A DNA stretch of 64,000 nt from Streptomyces sp. H27-C3. GTDB lineage: Bacteria > Actinomycetota > Actinomycetes > Streptomycetales > Streptomycetaceae. Position 1 is the stretch's first letter; each line of letters begins with the position of its first letter. The stretch spans positions 1 to 64,000 of the forward strand of contig NZ_JASITA010000031.1 of the NCBI RefSeq assembly GCF_030063415.1, in the 5' to 3' direction. Of this stretch, positions 7,711-16,448 are shown one piece after another. The position numbers and the translations under genes were made by a program. Below the pieces are notes generated by a model, which saw only the letters and a program-made list of their open reading frames with translations, ran no database searches and had not been told where the DNA came from.

Positions 7711-8346
7711 TTACGCCGTCGCGCCGCGCGCCTTGACGCAACGGCCCGCGGCCGCCGCGGCGAGCCGGCCCAGCGCCTCTTCCTTGCCGCAGGGGTGCGC
7801 GCCCAGTGCGGCCTGCCGCGCGACGATCCCGCGCTCCGCCCGCATCAGCCGCCAGCCGCGCCTCAGCAGGAACGGCACGGACTTGCGGCCCTCGCGCAGA
7901 TCGCGCGTCAGCCGCCGCCGGAAAGTCGTCGCGGGGCGACCGCGCAGACAGATCGCGTCCGCGAGCACGCCGAGGCCCTGACAGCGGGCGACGATGTCCG
8001 CGGCGAAAATCCCCTCGGCCACGAACAGCGGCGTGCGCGCGATGTCGAGCGTCTCCCTGTCCACGCGCGAGCTGGTCGCGATGGAGTACACGGGAACGGT
8101 CGTACGTCCCGTCCGGCACAGCTCCCCTATCGCGGCGACGGCGGCGTCCGCGTCCCAGGACAACGGGGAGTCCCAGTCGATGTCCGTACTGCCCGCGACC
8201 TGCGGAAGCGACGGATCGTCGCCCTCCTTGTAGAAGTCGTCGAGGCGCAGCACGGGCAGGCCCGTACGGGCGGCGAGCGACGACTTCCCGGAACCGGAAG
8301 GACCTGTCAGCAGGACGACGCGCGTGGGTATGGGGGATGAGCTCAC
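7711..8346 (-). CDS. uridine kinase-like P-loop protein
   Basis: 211 residues from GTG 8346. Walker A GPSGSGKSS (residues 15-23) is followed by LRLDDFYKEGDD, the Asp-Asp-Phe-Tyr motif of uridine/cytidine kinases, and a later acidic EGIFAAD. The C-terminal half carries a basic segment (RRRLTRDLREGRKS) that resembles the phosphate-binding lid. It probably phosphorylates a nucleoside or another small hydroxyl substrate with ATP; uridine is the family default. It is divergent from the secreted protein gene at 8475. The MITE-like element lies just after its stop. Confidence 0.8.
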   Translation of the reverse strand: MSSSPIPTRVVLLTGPSGSGKSSLAARTGLPVLRLDDFYKEGDDPSLPQVAGSTDIDWDSPLSWDADAAVAAIGELCRTGRTTVPVYSIATSSRVDRETLDIARTPLFVAEGIFAADIVARCQGLGVLADAICLRGRPATTFRRRLTRDLREGRKSVPFLLRRGWRLMRAERGIVARQAALGAHPCGKEEALGRLAAAAAGRCVKARGATA

Positions 8347-8474
8347 GGAAAACCATTGTGCTGCATTGGACCGGGCAGGGGACCCGTCCGTGTTGGCGGT
8401 GGTGTCGGGAGTCCCGTTTCAACTACTCTGCGTATCTTCACGATTACCCAGCCAGGCGGGAACCCCTGATCCTC

Positions 8475-8894
8475 ATGTCACGACACGCAGCTTCCAAGTC
8501 CCCCCGGCGCGCCCTGCTGCGCGCAGGTCTGACCCTCACGGCCGCGGGGGCGGCCCTCGCGTCGGGCGGTGCGGCGCAGGCGGCGCCGGCGCCCGACCTC
8601 GTGCAGGCGACCGGCGTCACCCACGTACTCGACGCGCTCGACGGCGCCTCCCCGGTCAGGATCGCGACGAGTGTGCTCGAGGACGCGACCGCGGGCGGGC
8701 TGGCCCCGGTCAAGGACCTGCGGCTCAACCCGCTGTCGGGCACCGGCGCGGATCCGCTGGACAACGTGGTGGGCACCCAGATCGCCGACTTCCAGCCGCT
8801 CAGCACGGGCCTGGTGACGAGCCCGTTGAGCGAAGGCGCCGACGTGCGGAGCCTGCCGCTCGTCGGCGAGGCCGTATCCGTACTGCCTGGCTGA
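8475..8894 (+). CDS. secreted protein, possibly Tat-exported
   Basis: 139 residues from ATG 8475. The N-terminus has SPRRALLRAGLTL followed by an Ala/Gly-rich core ending AAQA-APAPD (about residue 37). The twin arginine makes Tat export possible, although Sec also fits. The mature region (THVLDALDG, PLDNVVGTQIADFQPLSTG) has no cysteine or known active site. Function unknown; similar small secreted proteins are common in Streptomyces. Convergent with the aldehyde dehydrogenase gene, separated by a terminator. Confidence 0.75.
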   Translation: MSRHAASKSPRRALLRAGLTLTAAGAALASGGAAQAAPAPDLVQATGVTHVLDALDGASPVRIATSVLEDATAGGLAPVKDLRLNPLSGTGADPLDNVVGTQIADFQPLSTGLVTSPLSEGADVRSLPLVGEAVSVLPG

Positions 8895-8926
8895 GCCGCA
8901 CACGCGAGGCCCCGAGTCGGGTCGTA

Positions 8927-8979
8927 CGCGAGAAGGCCCCCGCGTCGCCGCCGGGCGGTGCGGGAGCCTTCCTCTCGCG
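8927..8979. terminator. bidirectional terminator
   Basis: Long imperfect hairpin, CGCGAGAAGGCCCCCGC (8927-8943) against 8960-8979 with small bulges, between the convergent genes ending at 8894 and 8991. Confidence 0.7.
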
Positions 8980-8990
8980 GTCGTGGCGGC

Positions 8991-9914
8991 TCAGTACGCC
9001 GAGCCGGACGCGCCCAGCGAACCCGTCGGATGCCAGACCGTTTTCGTCTCCAGGAACGCGGTCATGCGGTGCGTGCCCGGGTCGGCCGACCAGTCGACGG
9101 CGTCCACAGCCTGTGGACGCAGGACACGCTTCAGGTTGTCCGCCGCCGCGATCTCCAGCTCCGTCGCGAGCGCGGCGTCGGCGCCCGTGAGGTCGATCGC
9201 GTTGACGTCCTGGTGCGCCGCCAGCGACGGGGTGATCTCCGCCGTGCGGCCGGTGAGGATGTTGACCACACCGCCCGGGACGTCCGAGGTCGCGAGCACC
9301 TCGCCCAGTGACAGGGCGGGCAGCGGGGACTTCTCCGAGGCGACGACGACCACTGTGTTGCCGGTCGCGACGACCGGGGCGACGACGGACACCAGGCCGA
9401 GCAGGGACGAGTCCTGGGGGGCGATCACTGTCACCACGCCCGTCGGCTCCGGCGTCGAGAGGTTGAAGAACGGCCCCGCGACCGGGTTCGCGCCGCCGAC
9501 GATCTGGGCGATCTTGTCGGTCCAGCCCGCGTACCAGACCCAGCGGTCGATCGCCGCGTCCACGACGGCCGCGGCCTTCGACTTCGACAGGCCCTCGGCC
9601 TCGGCGACCTCGCGCACGAACTGGTCCTTGCGGCCCTCCAGCATCTCGGCGACGCGGTAGAGGACCTGGCCGCGGTTGTACGCCGTGGCGCCCGCCCAGC
9701 CGCCGAACGCCTTGCGTGCGGCGACGACCGCGTCACGCGCGTCCTTGCGGGACGAGAGAGGCGCGTTGGCGAGCCACTTGCCCTTGCTGTCCTGCACCTC
9801 GTACACCCGGCCGCTCTCGCTGCGGGGGAACTTGCCCCCGACGTACAGCTTGTAGGTCTTGAAGACGCTCAGTCGCCGCGCGGCGGAGCCGCTGTTTGAT
9901 TCGCGCTCAGACAT
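8991..9914 (-). CDS. aldehyde dehydrogenase-family protein lacking the catalytic domain half
   Basis: 307 residues, against about 480 for the family. It aligns by eye with the N-terminal NAD-binding half of ALDHs (KLYVGGKF, FGGWAGATAYNRGQVLYR, VVTVIAPQDSSL, ATGNTVVVVASEKSP, GGVVNILTGR). It has no cysteine at all, so the catalytic nucleophile is missing, and the LELGG glutamate region is replaced. It starts at ATG 9914, overlapping the end of the full-length ALDH gene by 8 nt, so translation is coupled. The ordered arrangement and intact frame suggest a maintained partner subunit rather than a pseudogene. Role inferred only. Confidence 0.8.
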   Translation of the reverse strand: MSERESNSGSAARRLSVFKTYKLYVGGKFPRSESGRVYEVQDSKGKWLANAPLSSRKDARDAVVAARKAFGGWAGATAYNRGQVLYRVAEMLEGRKDQFVREVAEAEGLSKSKAAAVVDAAIDRWVWYAGWTDKIAQIVGGANPVAGPFFNLSTPEPTGVVTVIAPQDSSLLGLVSVVAPVVATGNTVVVVASEKSPLPALSLGEVLATSDVPGGVVNILTGRTAEITPSLAAHQDVNAIDLTGADAALATELEIAAADNLKRVLRPQAVDAVDWSADPGTHRMTAFLETKTVWHPTGSLGASGSAY

Positions 9915-11337
9915 TGAGGTACGCCTCCAGGCCGTGACGGCCGCCTTCACGGCCGTAGCCCGACTCCTTGTAGCCGCCGAAGGGCGAGGTCGGGTCGAAC
10001 TTGTTGAACGTATTGGCCCACACCACGCCCGCACGGAGCTTGCCGGCCACCGCGAGGATGCGGGAGCCCTTCTCCGTCCAGATGCCGGCGGACAGGCCGT
10101 ACTGGCTGTTGTTGGCCTTGGCGACGGCCTCGTCGGGCGTGCGGAAGGACAGCACCGAGAGGACCGGGCCGAAGATCTCGTCGCGCGCGACGGTGTGCGC
10201 CTGGGTGACGTTGGTGAAGAGCGTCGGGGCGAACCAGTAGCCGGAGGAGGGCAGTTCGCACGGCGCGGTCCAGCGCTCGGCGCCCTCCGCCTCGCCCGTC
10301 TCGGTGAGCGCGGTGATACGGGCCAGCTGCTCGGCGGAGTTGATCGCGCCGATGTCGGTGTTCTTGTCCAGCGGGTCGCCCAGGCGCAGCGTGGAGAGCC
10401 TGCGCTTGAGGCTGTCCAGCAGCTCGTCCTGGATCGACTCCTGGACCAGCAGCCGCGAGCCCGCGCAGCAGACCTGGCCCTGGTTGAAGAAGATGCCGGT
10501 GACGATGCCCTCGACGGCCTGGTCGATGGGGGCGTCGTCGAAGACGATGTTCGCGCCCTTGCCGCCCAGTTCGAGGGTGACCTTCTTCGACGTACCGGCC
10601 ACGGAACGGGCAATGGCCTTGCCGACGTTGGTGGAGCCGGTGAAGGCGACCTTGTTGACGTCGGGGTGCTCGACGAGCGCCGCGCCCGCGTCGCCGTATC
10701 CCGGCAGGATGTTGACGACGCCGCGCGGGAGGCCCGCCTGGCGGCAGATGTCGGCGAAGAAGAGCGCGGACAGCGGGGTCGTCTCGGCGGGTTTGAGCAC
10801 CACCGTGTTGCCGGTGGCGAGCGCCGGGGCGATCTTCCATGCGAGCATCAGCAGGGGGAAGTTCCAGGGGATGATCTGCCCGGCGACGCCCAGCGGCGCG
10901 GGGTTGGCGCCGTATCCCGCGTGGTCGAGCTTGTCGGCCCAGCCCGCGTAGTAGAAGAAGTGCGCGGCGACCAGCGGGAGGTCCGCGTCGCGGGTCTCCC
11001 GGATCGGCTTGCCGTTGTCGAGGGTCTCCAGGACGGCCAGCTCGCGTGAGCGCTCCTGGATGATCCGCGCGATACGGAACAGGTACTTGGCGCGCTCGGC
11101 GCCGGGCAGCGCCGACCACTTCTCGAAGGCCTTGCGGGCGGCCCGCACGGCCCGGTCCACGTCCTCGGTGCCCGCACGGGCGACCTCGGAGAGGACTTCC
11201 TCGGTGGACGGGCTGACGGTCTTGAAGACCTGGCCGTCGGCCGCTTCGGTGAACTCGCCGTCGATGAACAGGCCGTAGCTCGGCGCGATGTCGACGACGG
11301 AACGGGACTCGGGTGCGGGAGCGTACTCAAAAGCCAT
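9907..11337 (-). CDS. aldehyde dehydrogenase
   Basis: 476 residues, normal family length. NAD-dependent oxidation of an aldehyde to the acid. Visible signatures: IPWNFPLLMLAWK (substrate channel), LKPAETTP, FTGSTNVG (NAD site), LELGGKGANIVF with the general-base Glu, FFNQGQVCCAGSR with the catalytic Cys, and EIFGPVLSVL. The ATG at 11337 is 2 nt after the deoC stop, so it is in one operon with deoC; acetaldehyde released by DeoC is the likely substrate, which the operon structure supports but does not prove. Its 3' end overlaps the next ALDH-like gene. Confidence 0.92.
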   Translation of the reverse strand: MAFEYAPAPESRSVVDIAPSYGLFIDGEFTEAADGQVFKTVSPSTEEVLSEVARAGTEDVDRAVRAARKAFEKWSALPGAERAKYLFRIARIIQERSRELAVLETLDNGKPIRETRDADLPLVAAHFFYYAGWADKLDHAGYGANPAPLGVAGQIIPWNFPLLMLAWKIAPALATGNTVVLKPAETTPLSALFFADICRQAGLPRGVVNILPGYGDAGAALVEHPDVNKVAFTGSTNVGKAIARSVAGTSKKVTLELGGKGANIVFDDAPIDQAVEGIVTGIFFNQGQVCCAGSRLLVQESIQDELLDSLKRRLSTLRLGDPLDKNTDIGAINSAEQLARITALTETGEAEGAERWTAPCELPSSGYWFAPTLFTNVTQAHTVARDEIFGPVLSVLSFRTPDEAVAKANNSQYGLSAGIWTEKGSRILAVAGKLRAGVVWANTFNKFDPTSPFGGYKESGYGREGGRHGLEAYLNV

Positions 11338-11339
11338 GG

Positions 11340-12290
11340 TCAGTCCACCGTCACGTAATCGGGGCCGGAGTAGCGGCCGGTGCTGAGCTTCTGGCGCTGC
11401 ATCAGCAGGTCGTTCAGCAGCGAGGATGCGCCGAAGCGGAACCACTCGTTGCTGAGCCAGTCCTCGCCGGCCGTCTCGTTGACCAGCACCAGGAACTTGA
11501 CCGCGTCCTTGGTGGTGCGAATGCCGCCGGCCGGCTTCACGCCGACCTGGACCCCGGTCTGGATGCGGAAGTCGCGGACGGCCTCCAGCATCAGCATGGT
11601 GTTGGGGGGCGTCGCGTTGACCGCGACCTTGCCGGTCGACGTCTTGATGAAGTCCGCGCCGGCCAGCATGCCGAGCCAGGAGGCGCGGCGGATGTTGTCG
11701 TACGTCGCGAGCTCGCCGGTCTCGAAGATGACCTTGAGGCGGGCGCGGTCGCCGCACTCGGCCTTCACGGCCACGATCTCCTCGTAGACCTTGAGGTAGT
11801 GCCCGGCCAGGAACGCGCCCCGGTCGATCACCATGTCGATCTCGTCGGCCCCGGCGGCAATGGCATCGCGCACGTCCGCGAGCTTCACCGGCAGCGCGGC
11901 GCGGCCCGCCGGGAACGCGGTGGCGACGGAGGCGACCTTGATGCCGGTCCCGGCCAGCGCCTCCTTGGCGGTCGCCGCCATGTCCGGATAGACGCAGATC
12001 GCGGCGACCCGGGGGGCCGTGCGGTCGGTCGGGTCGGGATGGGCGCCCTTGGCGCAGAGCGCCCGGACCTTGCCCGGGGTGTCCGCGCCTTCGAGCGTGG
12101 TCAGGTCGATCATCGAAATGGCCAGGTCGATGGCGTACGCCTTCGCCGTGGTCTTGATCGAACGGGTGCCGAGGGACGCGGCGCGCGCTTCGAGGCCGAC
12201 GGTGTCTACGCCGGGCAACCCGTGCAGGAAGCGGCGCAGCGCACCGTCGGACGCGGTGGCGTCGACGAATGCGGGTGCAGTGGTGGGCAT
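11340..12290 (-). CDS. deoC: deoxyribose-phosphate aldolase
   Basis: 316 residues from ATG 12290. Cleaves 2-deoxyribose-5-phosphate to glyceraldehyde-3-phosphate and acetaldehyde. The Schiff-base lysine is in DFIKTSTGK and a second conserved lysine in VGVKPAGGIR; also EIDMVIDRGAF and KVIFETGEL. The N-terminal about 90 residues are longer than in short DeoC proteins, as in other actinobacterial and eukaryotic types. First gene of a deoC-aldh-aldh' operon. A 12-bp palindrome shared with add and punA sits 20 nt before the start. Confidence 0.95.
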   Translation of the reverse strand: MPTTAPAFVDATASDGALRRFLHGLPGVDTVGLEARAASLGTRSIKTTAKAYAIDLAISMIDLTTLEGADTPGKVRALCAKGAHPDPTDRTAPRVAAICVYPDMAATAKEALAGTGIKVASVATAFPAGRAALPVKLADVRDAIAAGADEIDMVIDRGAFLAGHYLKVYEEIVAVKAECGDRARLKVIFETGELATYDNIRRASWLGMLAGADFIKTSTGKVAVNATPPNTMLMLEAVRDFRIQTGVQVGVKPAGGIRTTKDAVKFLVLVNETAGEDWLSNEWFRFGASSLLNDLLMQRQKLSTGRYSGPDYVTVD

Positions 12291-12309
12291 GGTCACCAGG
12301 GGAGCATAT

Positions 12310-12321
12310 CTACGCGCGTAG
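12310..12321. promoter_or_regulatory. Putative nucleoside-regulon operator upstream of deoC
   Basis: CTACGCGCGTAG, identical to the sites before add and punA, 20 nt upstream of the deoC ATG; preceded by AT on the plus strand to give the shared 14-mer ATCTACGCGCGTAG. Confidence 0.7.
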
Positions 12322-12505
12322 CGACCTGTACAGCCCCGGATCGGGGTTGGCCGCCGAACCACGGGTGCGACCGGCGGCCAACCCGTGCCGCGGCCGGTGG
12401 TGGACGGCCCGCGGAGGGCGCCGGGGGCAGGGCGCCGCGGGTACGTTGCCGTACCGCAATGTGCCCGCGCCTCGCCGTCGTCGCCGGTCAGGCAGAATCG
12501 GCGTC

Positions 12506-13141
12506 ATGACAAGCAGCCCCAAACCGAGTGCCGAGCCGACCTACGCCGACCGGACCTATCGGTCGCTCTCCGCCATGGTGGGAGGCGTCCTGCTGCTCGC
12601 GCTGGGCATCTGGATCGGCGGTGACGCGCTGGTGCGCGGCCACGGACGTACGCCGTGGGTGGCGCTGGCCGGGCTGCTGTTCGCCGTGCCGCTCGTCGTC
12701 GCGTACACGCTGCGGCCCGCTGTCTTCGCCAACGACAACCGGATGAAGGTCCGCAATCCGTTCCGTACGATCACGCTGCCCTGGGCGTCGGTCGAACGTG
12801 TGCAGGCCGGTTACTCCAGCGAGGTACTCGCGGACGGCAAGAAGTACCAGATGTGGGCGGTGCCCGTCTCGCTGCGCCAGCGCAAGCGGGTCGCACGCCG
12901 GCAGAGCAAGGCCGCGTACGACGACCCGTACAACAGGACCCCCGTGTCCGCCGACGTCACCGACACGCACGCCCGCAAGGCCATCGCCGACCAGACCATC
13001 GGCGATCTGCGCGACCAGGCGGAGCGGTTCGCCGGGGAGCCGTCGGCGCAGGGCACCCCCGTGGCGCGCTGGGCGTACGAGGTCATCGCGCCGAGCGCGG
13101 TCGGCGCGGTGGTGCTGATCGTGCTGCTCGTCTTCGGCTGA
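12506..13141 (+). CDS. PH domain membrane protein
   Basis: 211 residues with three hydrophobic helices: about 22-40 and 50-66 near the N-terminus and one at the C-terminus (VIAPSAVGAVVLIVLLVFG). Between the second and third lies a bacterial PH-type domain (NDNRMKVRNPFRTITLPWASVERVQ). Such proteins are common in actinobacteria and have no assigned reaction. The ATG at 12506 was chosen over upstream in-frame codons because the conserved region begins soon after. Convergent with the membrane glycosyltransferase gene. Confidence 0.8.
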   Translation: MTSSPKPSAEPTYADRTYRSLSAMVGGVLLLALGIWIGGDALVRGHGRTPWVALAGLLFAVPLVVAYTLRPAVFANDNRMKVRNPFRTITLPWASVERVQAGYSSEVLADGKKYQMWAVPVSLRQRKRVARRQSKAAYDDPYNRTPVSADVTDTHARKAIADQTIGDLRDQAERFAGEPSAQGTPVARWAYEVIAPSAVGAVVLIVLLVFG

Positions 13142-13142
13142 G

Positions 13143-13178
13143 ACCGCTGGGACCGCTGGGACCGCTGGGACCACTGAG
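13143..13178. repeat. 9-bp tandem repeat
   Basis: GACCGCTGG repeated three times, then a diverged fourth copy, immediately after the PH-protein stop codon, between convergent genes. Confidence 0.8.
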
Positions 13179-13203
13179 GGCGTTGAGCCCGGGGCGGGCC
13201 TGC

Positions 13204-14424
13204 CTACGGCGGGCCCGTCCACAGCAGGTGCGTGTACGCCCCGAACCACACCGACGACAGCGCCATGCCGCCCATCACCAGCACCGCGACCAGCGGTCTC
13301 GCCCGCACCACGGCGAGCGCGATCGGCAGCAGCAGCGGGAAGCCCGGCACCAGGAAGCGGGCGCGCGGGAAGTAGACGCCGCCGCTGCCGATGACCACCA
13401 GCAGCAGGACGCCGGTGAAGACCAGCAGCGGGAGTGGCAGGCGGTCGGCCAGGCACACCAGGTACAGGGCGACCGAGGCGATCAGTACGACCGTCACCAC
13501 CACCAGGAACAGATGCGGCCTGGACTGGTAGAGCAGGAAGCGCCGCATCTCGCGCAGGGTGTCGGCGCCGCCGTCCCACTCGTTGAGCCACAGCTTCTGC
13601 ACGGCGAAGTAGCCGTCCCAGCGGCCGAGGCGCAGGCCCACCCAGGCGACGTAACCGAACCAGCCCAGCGGTGCGAGCAGCCCGGCCGCGAGGACCGCCC
13701 GGTCGACGCCGCGCTCGCGCCGCCACGACTGCCACAGGAGCACCGCCGCGGTCACCGAGACGGCCGCCGCGACCGCGATACCGGTCGGGCGGGTCAGTCC
13801 GGCCAGCGCGGCGAGCGAACCGGCCCACAGCCAGCGGCCGGTGAGCACGGCGTACAGCGCCCACGCCGTCAGCGCGGTGAACAGGGCTTCCGTGTAGCCC
13901 ATCCACTGGACGATCGCGACCGGCATCGAGCCCCAGAGCACCGTCAGCGCGGTGCCCGCACGACGACCGTACAGGTGGTCGCCGATCGCGAAGATGCCCC
14001 AGGCCGCGACCAGTGAGCAGGCCGCCGCGATCAGCAGCCCGACCGAGGCGCGCGAGCCGGGTGTGAAACCTGCGACGGCCTTGACGAGCGCCGGGTAGAG
14101 CGGGAAGAAGGCGAGGTTGTTGCTGTTGCGGCGGGTGCCGAGGGCCGAGTCGTACCCCTGGTCGGCGATCTCCAGGTACCAGCCGGAGTCCCAGGAGGTG
14201 GCGAGCGCGGGCCACAGGCCGTGGCCCCTGAGGTGGGACCAGTGGCCGAGCACCACGACGCCCAGCATGCGCAGCGCGAAGTAACCGAGCAGCGCGGGAG
14301 CGGCCCGCCGCAGCGGGCGCACCACCCGCTCCCGCGCCCTCTCGCGCCTGACCTGGAAGGTGGGGGCGGACCGGCGGCGGGCCCGGTGGTGGCGATCGGT
14401 CACCGGGGGTGCGGTCGGGGGCAC
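13204..14424 (-). CDS. integral membrane glycosyltransferase-like protein (PIG-V/mannosyltransferase type)
   Basis: 406 residues from GTG 14424, which has AGGAG about 8 nt upstream; an earlier in-frame GTG at 14490 lacks this. About ten hydrophobic helices follow. After the first helix comes the luminal/extracytoplasmic acidic motif TSWDSGWYLEIADQGY, typical of GT-C enzymes such as PIG-V-like mannosyltransferases; FFPLYPALVK and GYTEALFTALTAWALY are also characteristic. It probably transfers a sugar from a polyprenyl-phosphate donor outside the membrane. Acceptor unknown. Stands alone between convergent and divergent neighbours. Confidence 0.8.
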   Translation of the reverse strand: MPPTAPPVTDRHHRARRRSAPTFQVRRERARERVVRPLRRAAPALLGYFALRMLGVVVLGHWSHLRGHGLWPALATSWDSGWYLEIADQGYDSALGTRRNSNNLAFFPLYPALVKAVAGFTPGSRASVGLLIAAACSLVAAWGIFAIGDHLYGRRAGTALTVLWGSMPVAIVQWMGYTEALFTALTAWALYAVLTGRWLWAGSLAALAGLTRPTGIAVAAAVSVTAAVLLWQSWRRERGVDRAVLAAGLLAPLGWFGYVAWVGLRLGRWDGYFAVQKLWLNEWDGGADTLREMRRFLLYQSRPHLFLVVVTVVLIASVALYLVCLADRLPLPLLVFTGVLLLVVIGSGGVYFPRARFLVPGFPLLLPIALAVVRARPLVAVLVMGGMALSSVWFGAYTHLLWTGPP

Positions 14425-14527
14425 TGCGGCAGCTCCTGGGACTCGGCGGGGGTACCGGGTCACCCTTCTCCCGCGATCGGGAAAAGGCACGGTCGCTGCG
14501 ACAACTGCCGTACCGAAATCACTCGTT

Positions 14528-14564
14528 CGGGCGGTCGGTCCCCGGCTCGGGAACCGACCGCCCG
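14528..14564 (-). terminator. terminator after the phosphomutase gene
   Basis: Perfect 12-bp stem CGGGCGGTCGGT / ACCGACCGCCCG with a 13-nt loop, just beyond the stop of the phosphomutase gene at 14593. Confidence 0.75.
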
Positions 14565-14592
14565 TCAGGGTTCGGAGAGAGGTGCGTGCCGC

Positions 14593-16257
14593 TCAGATAC
14601 CGGCGGCGGCCGACAGATCGCGCTTGATCGCGGCGAGGATCCCGTCCGCCCGGGTACGGGCCGACGCGAGCCCGTCCTGACCTGCGACCGGCACGACCGC
14701 CTCCAGATAGCACTTGAGCTTGGGCTCGGTGCCGCTGGGGCGCACGATGACCCGGGCCTTCACCTCGCCGTCCAGGTGGTAGCGCAGCCCGTCGGTGGGC
14801 GGCAGCAGCTCGGTGCCCTCGTTGAGGTCCTCGGCGCTGACGACCGTGAGGCCCGCGAGCGCGGCGGGCGGCTGCTCACGCAGGCGGCGCATCGCGTTGG
14901 CGATGACCGTCAGGTCATCGACGCGCACCGACAGCTGGTCGGTGGCGTGCAGCCCGTGCTCGACGGCGAGGTCGTCGAGCAGGTCCAGGAGCGTGCGGCC
15001 CTGCTCCTTGAGTTCCGAGGCCAGCTCGGCGACGGCCAGCGCGGCGGTGATGCCGTCCTTGTCGCGTACGCCCTCGGGGTCGACGCAGTAGCCGAGCGCC
15101 TCCTCGTAGCCGTAGCGCAGGCCGTCGACGCGGGCGATCCACTTGAAGCCGGTGAGCGTCTCGGCGTGATCGACACCCGCGGCCTGCGCGATGCGGCCCA
15201 GCAGCGACGACGACACGATCGACTCGGCGAAGGTGCCCACGGCGCCGTGCGCCACGAGGTGCGAGGCCAGCAGCGCGCCGACCTCGTCGCCGCGCAGCAT
15301 CCGCCAGCCGCTGTCCGCCGCCGGGTCAGGGACGGCGACGGCGCAGCGGTCCGCGTCCGGGTCGTTGGCGATGATCAGGTCGGGGGCGGGCTCGGCCCGC
15401 CGGGCGGTCGCGAAGGCCAGGTCCATGGCCCCCGGCTCCTCCGGATTGGGGAAGGCGACCGTGGGGAAGTCCGGGTCGGGCTCGGCCTGCTCGGCGACGA
15501 GCACGGGCGCGGGGAAACCGGCCCGCGCGAAGGCGGCAGTCAGGACGTTTTTGCCGACGCCGTGCATGGCCGTGTAGACGGCGCGCGCGGTGCGGGGGGT
15601 GCCGGGGGTGAGGACGGCGTCCGTACGCGCGAGATAGGCCTCCAGGACCTCCTCGTCCAGCACGAGCCAGCCGTCGTCCGGGCGAGGTACGTCATGCAGC
15701 GACGCCACGGCCGCGATCTCGGCGGCGATCTCCGCGTCGGCGGGCGGCACGATCTGCGAGCCGTCGCCGAGGTAGACCTTGTAGCCGTTGTCGCGGGGAG
15801 GGTTGTGGCTCGCGGTGACCTCGACGCCCGCGACGGCGCCCAGGTGTCTTATGGCGAAGGCCAGGACGGGGGTGGGCAGCGGGCGGGGCAGGACGGCGGC
15901 GCGCAGGCCGGCGCCGATCATGACCGCGGCGGTGTCGCGGGCGAAGTCGGCGCTCTTGTGGCGGGCGTCGTAGCCGATGACGACCAGGCCCTCGGTCTGT
16001 CCCTGCGCCTTGAGGTACGCGGCGAGGCCGGCGGCGGCTCGGATGACGACGGCGCGGTTCATGCGCATCGGGCCCGCGCCGAGCTCCCCGCGCAGGCCGG
16101 CCGTGCCGAACTGGAGGGTGCCGGCGAAGCGGGCGGCGAGCTCGTCGGTGTCTCCGGCCTCCGCGGTGTCGATGAGCTTGGCGAGCTCTTCGCGGGTATC
16201 GCTGTCCGGGTCCTCGGCCAGCCAGGCCTGCGCCTGTGCGATCAGGTCCTGCTGCAC
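14593..16257 (-). CDS. phosphohexomutase-family enzyme (phosphomannomutase/phosphoglucomutase)
   Basis: 554 residues from GTG 16257, with GAGAGGTGG upstream. All four family signatures are present: phosphoserine loop VTASHNPPRDNGYKVY, metal loop NDPDADRCAV, sugar-specificity region (EEALGYCVD) and phosphate-binding RPSGTEPK. The long form resembles PGM2-type proteins, which include phosphopentomutases. It is downstream of purine nucleoside phosphorylase, and no DeoB-type phosphopentomutase is present in the window. A role converting (deoxy)ribose-1-phosphate to the 5-phosphate for DeoC is plausible but not shown; glucose/mannose phosphate activity is the default annotation. Confidence 0.88.
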   Translation of the reverse strand: MQQDLIAQAQAWLAEDPDSDTREELAKLIDTAEAGDTDELAARFAGTLQFGTAGLRGELGAGPMRMNRAVVIRAAAGLAAYLKAQGQTEGLVVIGYDARHKSADFARDTAAVMIGAGLRAAVLPRPLPTPVLAFAIRHLGAVAGVEVTASHNPPRDNGYKVYLGDGSQIVPPADAEIAAEIAAVASLHDVPRPDDGWLVLDEEVLEAYLARTDAVLTPGTPRTARAVYTAMHGVGKNVLTAAFARAGFPAPVLVAEQAEPDPDFPTVAFPNPEEPGAMDLAFATARRAEPAPDLIIANDPDADRCAVAVPDPAADSGWRMLRGDEVGALLASHLVAHGAVGTFAESIVSSSLLGRIAQAAGVDHAETLTGFKWIARVDGLRYGYEEALGYCVDPEGVRDKDGITAALAVAELASELKEQGRTLLDLLDDLAVEHGLHATDQLSVRVDDLTVIANAMRRLREQPPAALAGLTVVSAEDLNEGTELLPPTDGLRYHLDGEVKARVIVRPSGTEPKLKCYLEAVVPVAGQDGLASARTRADGILAAIKRDLSAAAGI

Positions 16258-16363
16258 GATGGTCCACCTCTCGTCTGTGGTGCGTTGCGGTTGCCTGCGG
16301 CGCCGTTCCCCTGCCCGCCCCCTTCCCGAACCGGGGGCAGGCCCCCGGACGCCCTTCGGGCGT

Positions 16364-16416
16364 GTCCTCAGGTGCCGGACGGGCTGAATATTTCAGCCCG
16401 TCCGGCACCTGAGGAC
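16364..16416. repeat. 25-bp palindromic repeat, copy 1
   Basis: Perfect 25-bp inverted repeat (16364-16388 and 16392-16416) with loop TAT; arms read GTCCTCAGGTGCCGGACGGG... It is preceded by a smaller hairpin ACGCCC-TTC-GGGCGT. A homologous element lies at 32559-32631. It sits in the 191-nt gap between punA and the phosphomutase gene and could act as a partial terminator or mRNA stabiliser. Confidence 0.85.
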
Positions 16417-16448
16417 CGGGGTCGGGGCGGAGCCCCAGTGCGGCGGGG

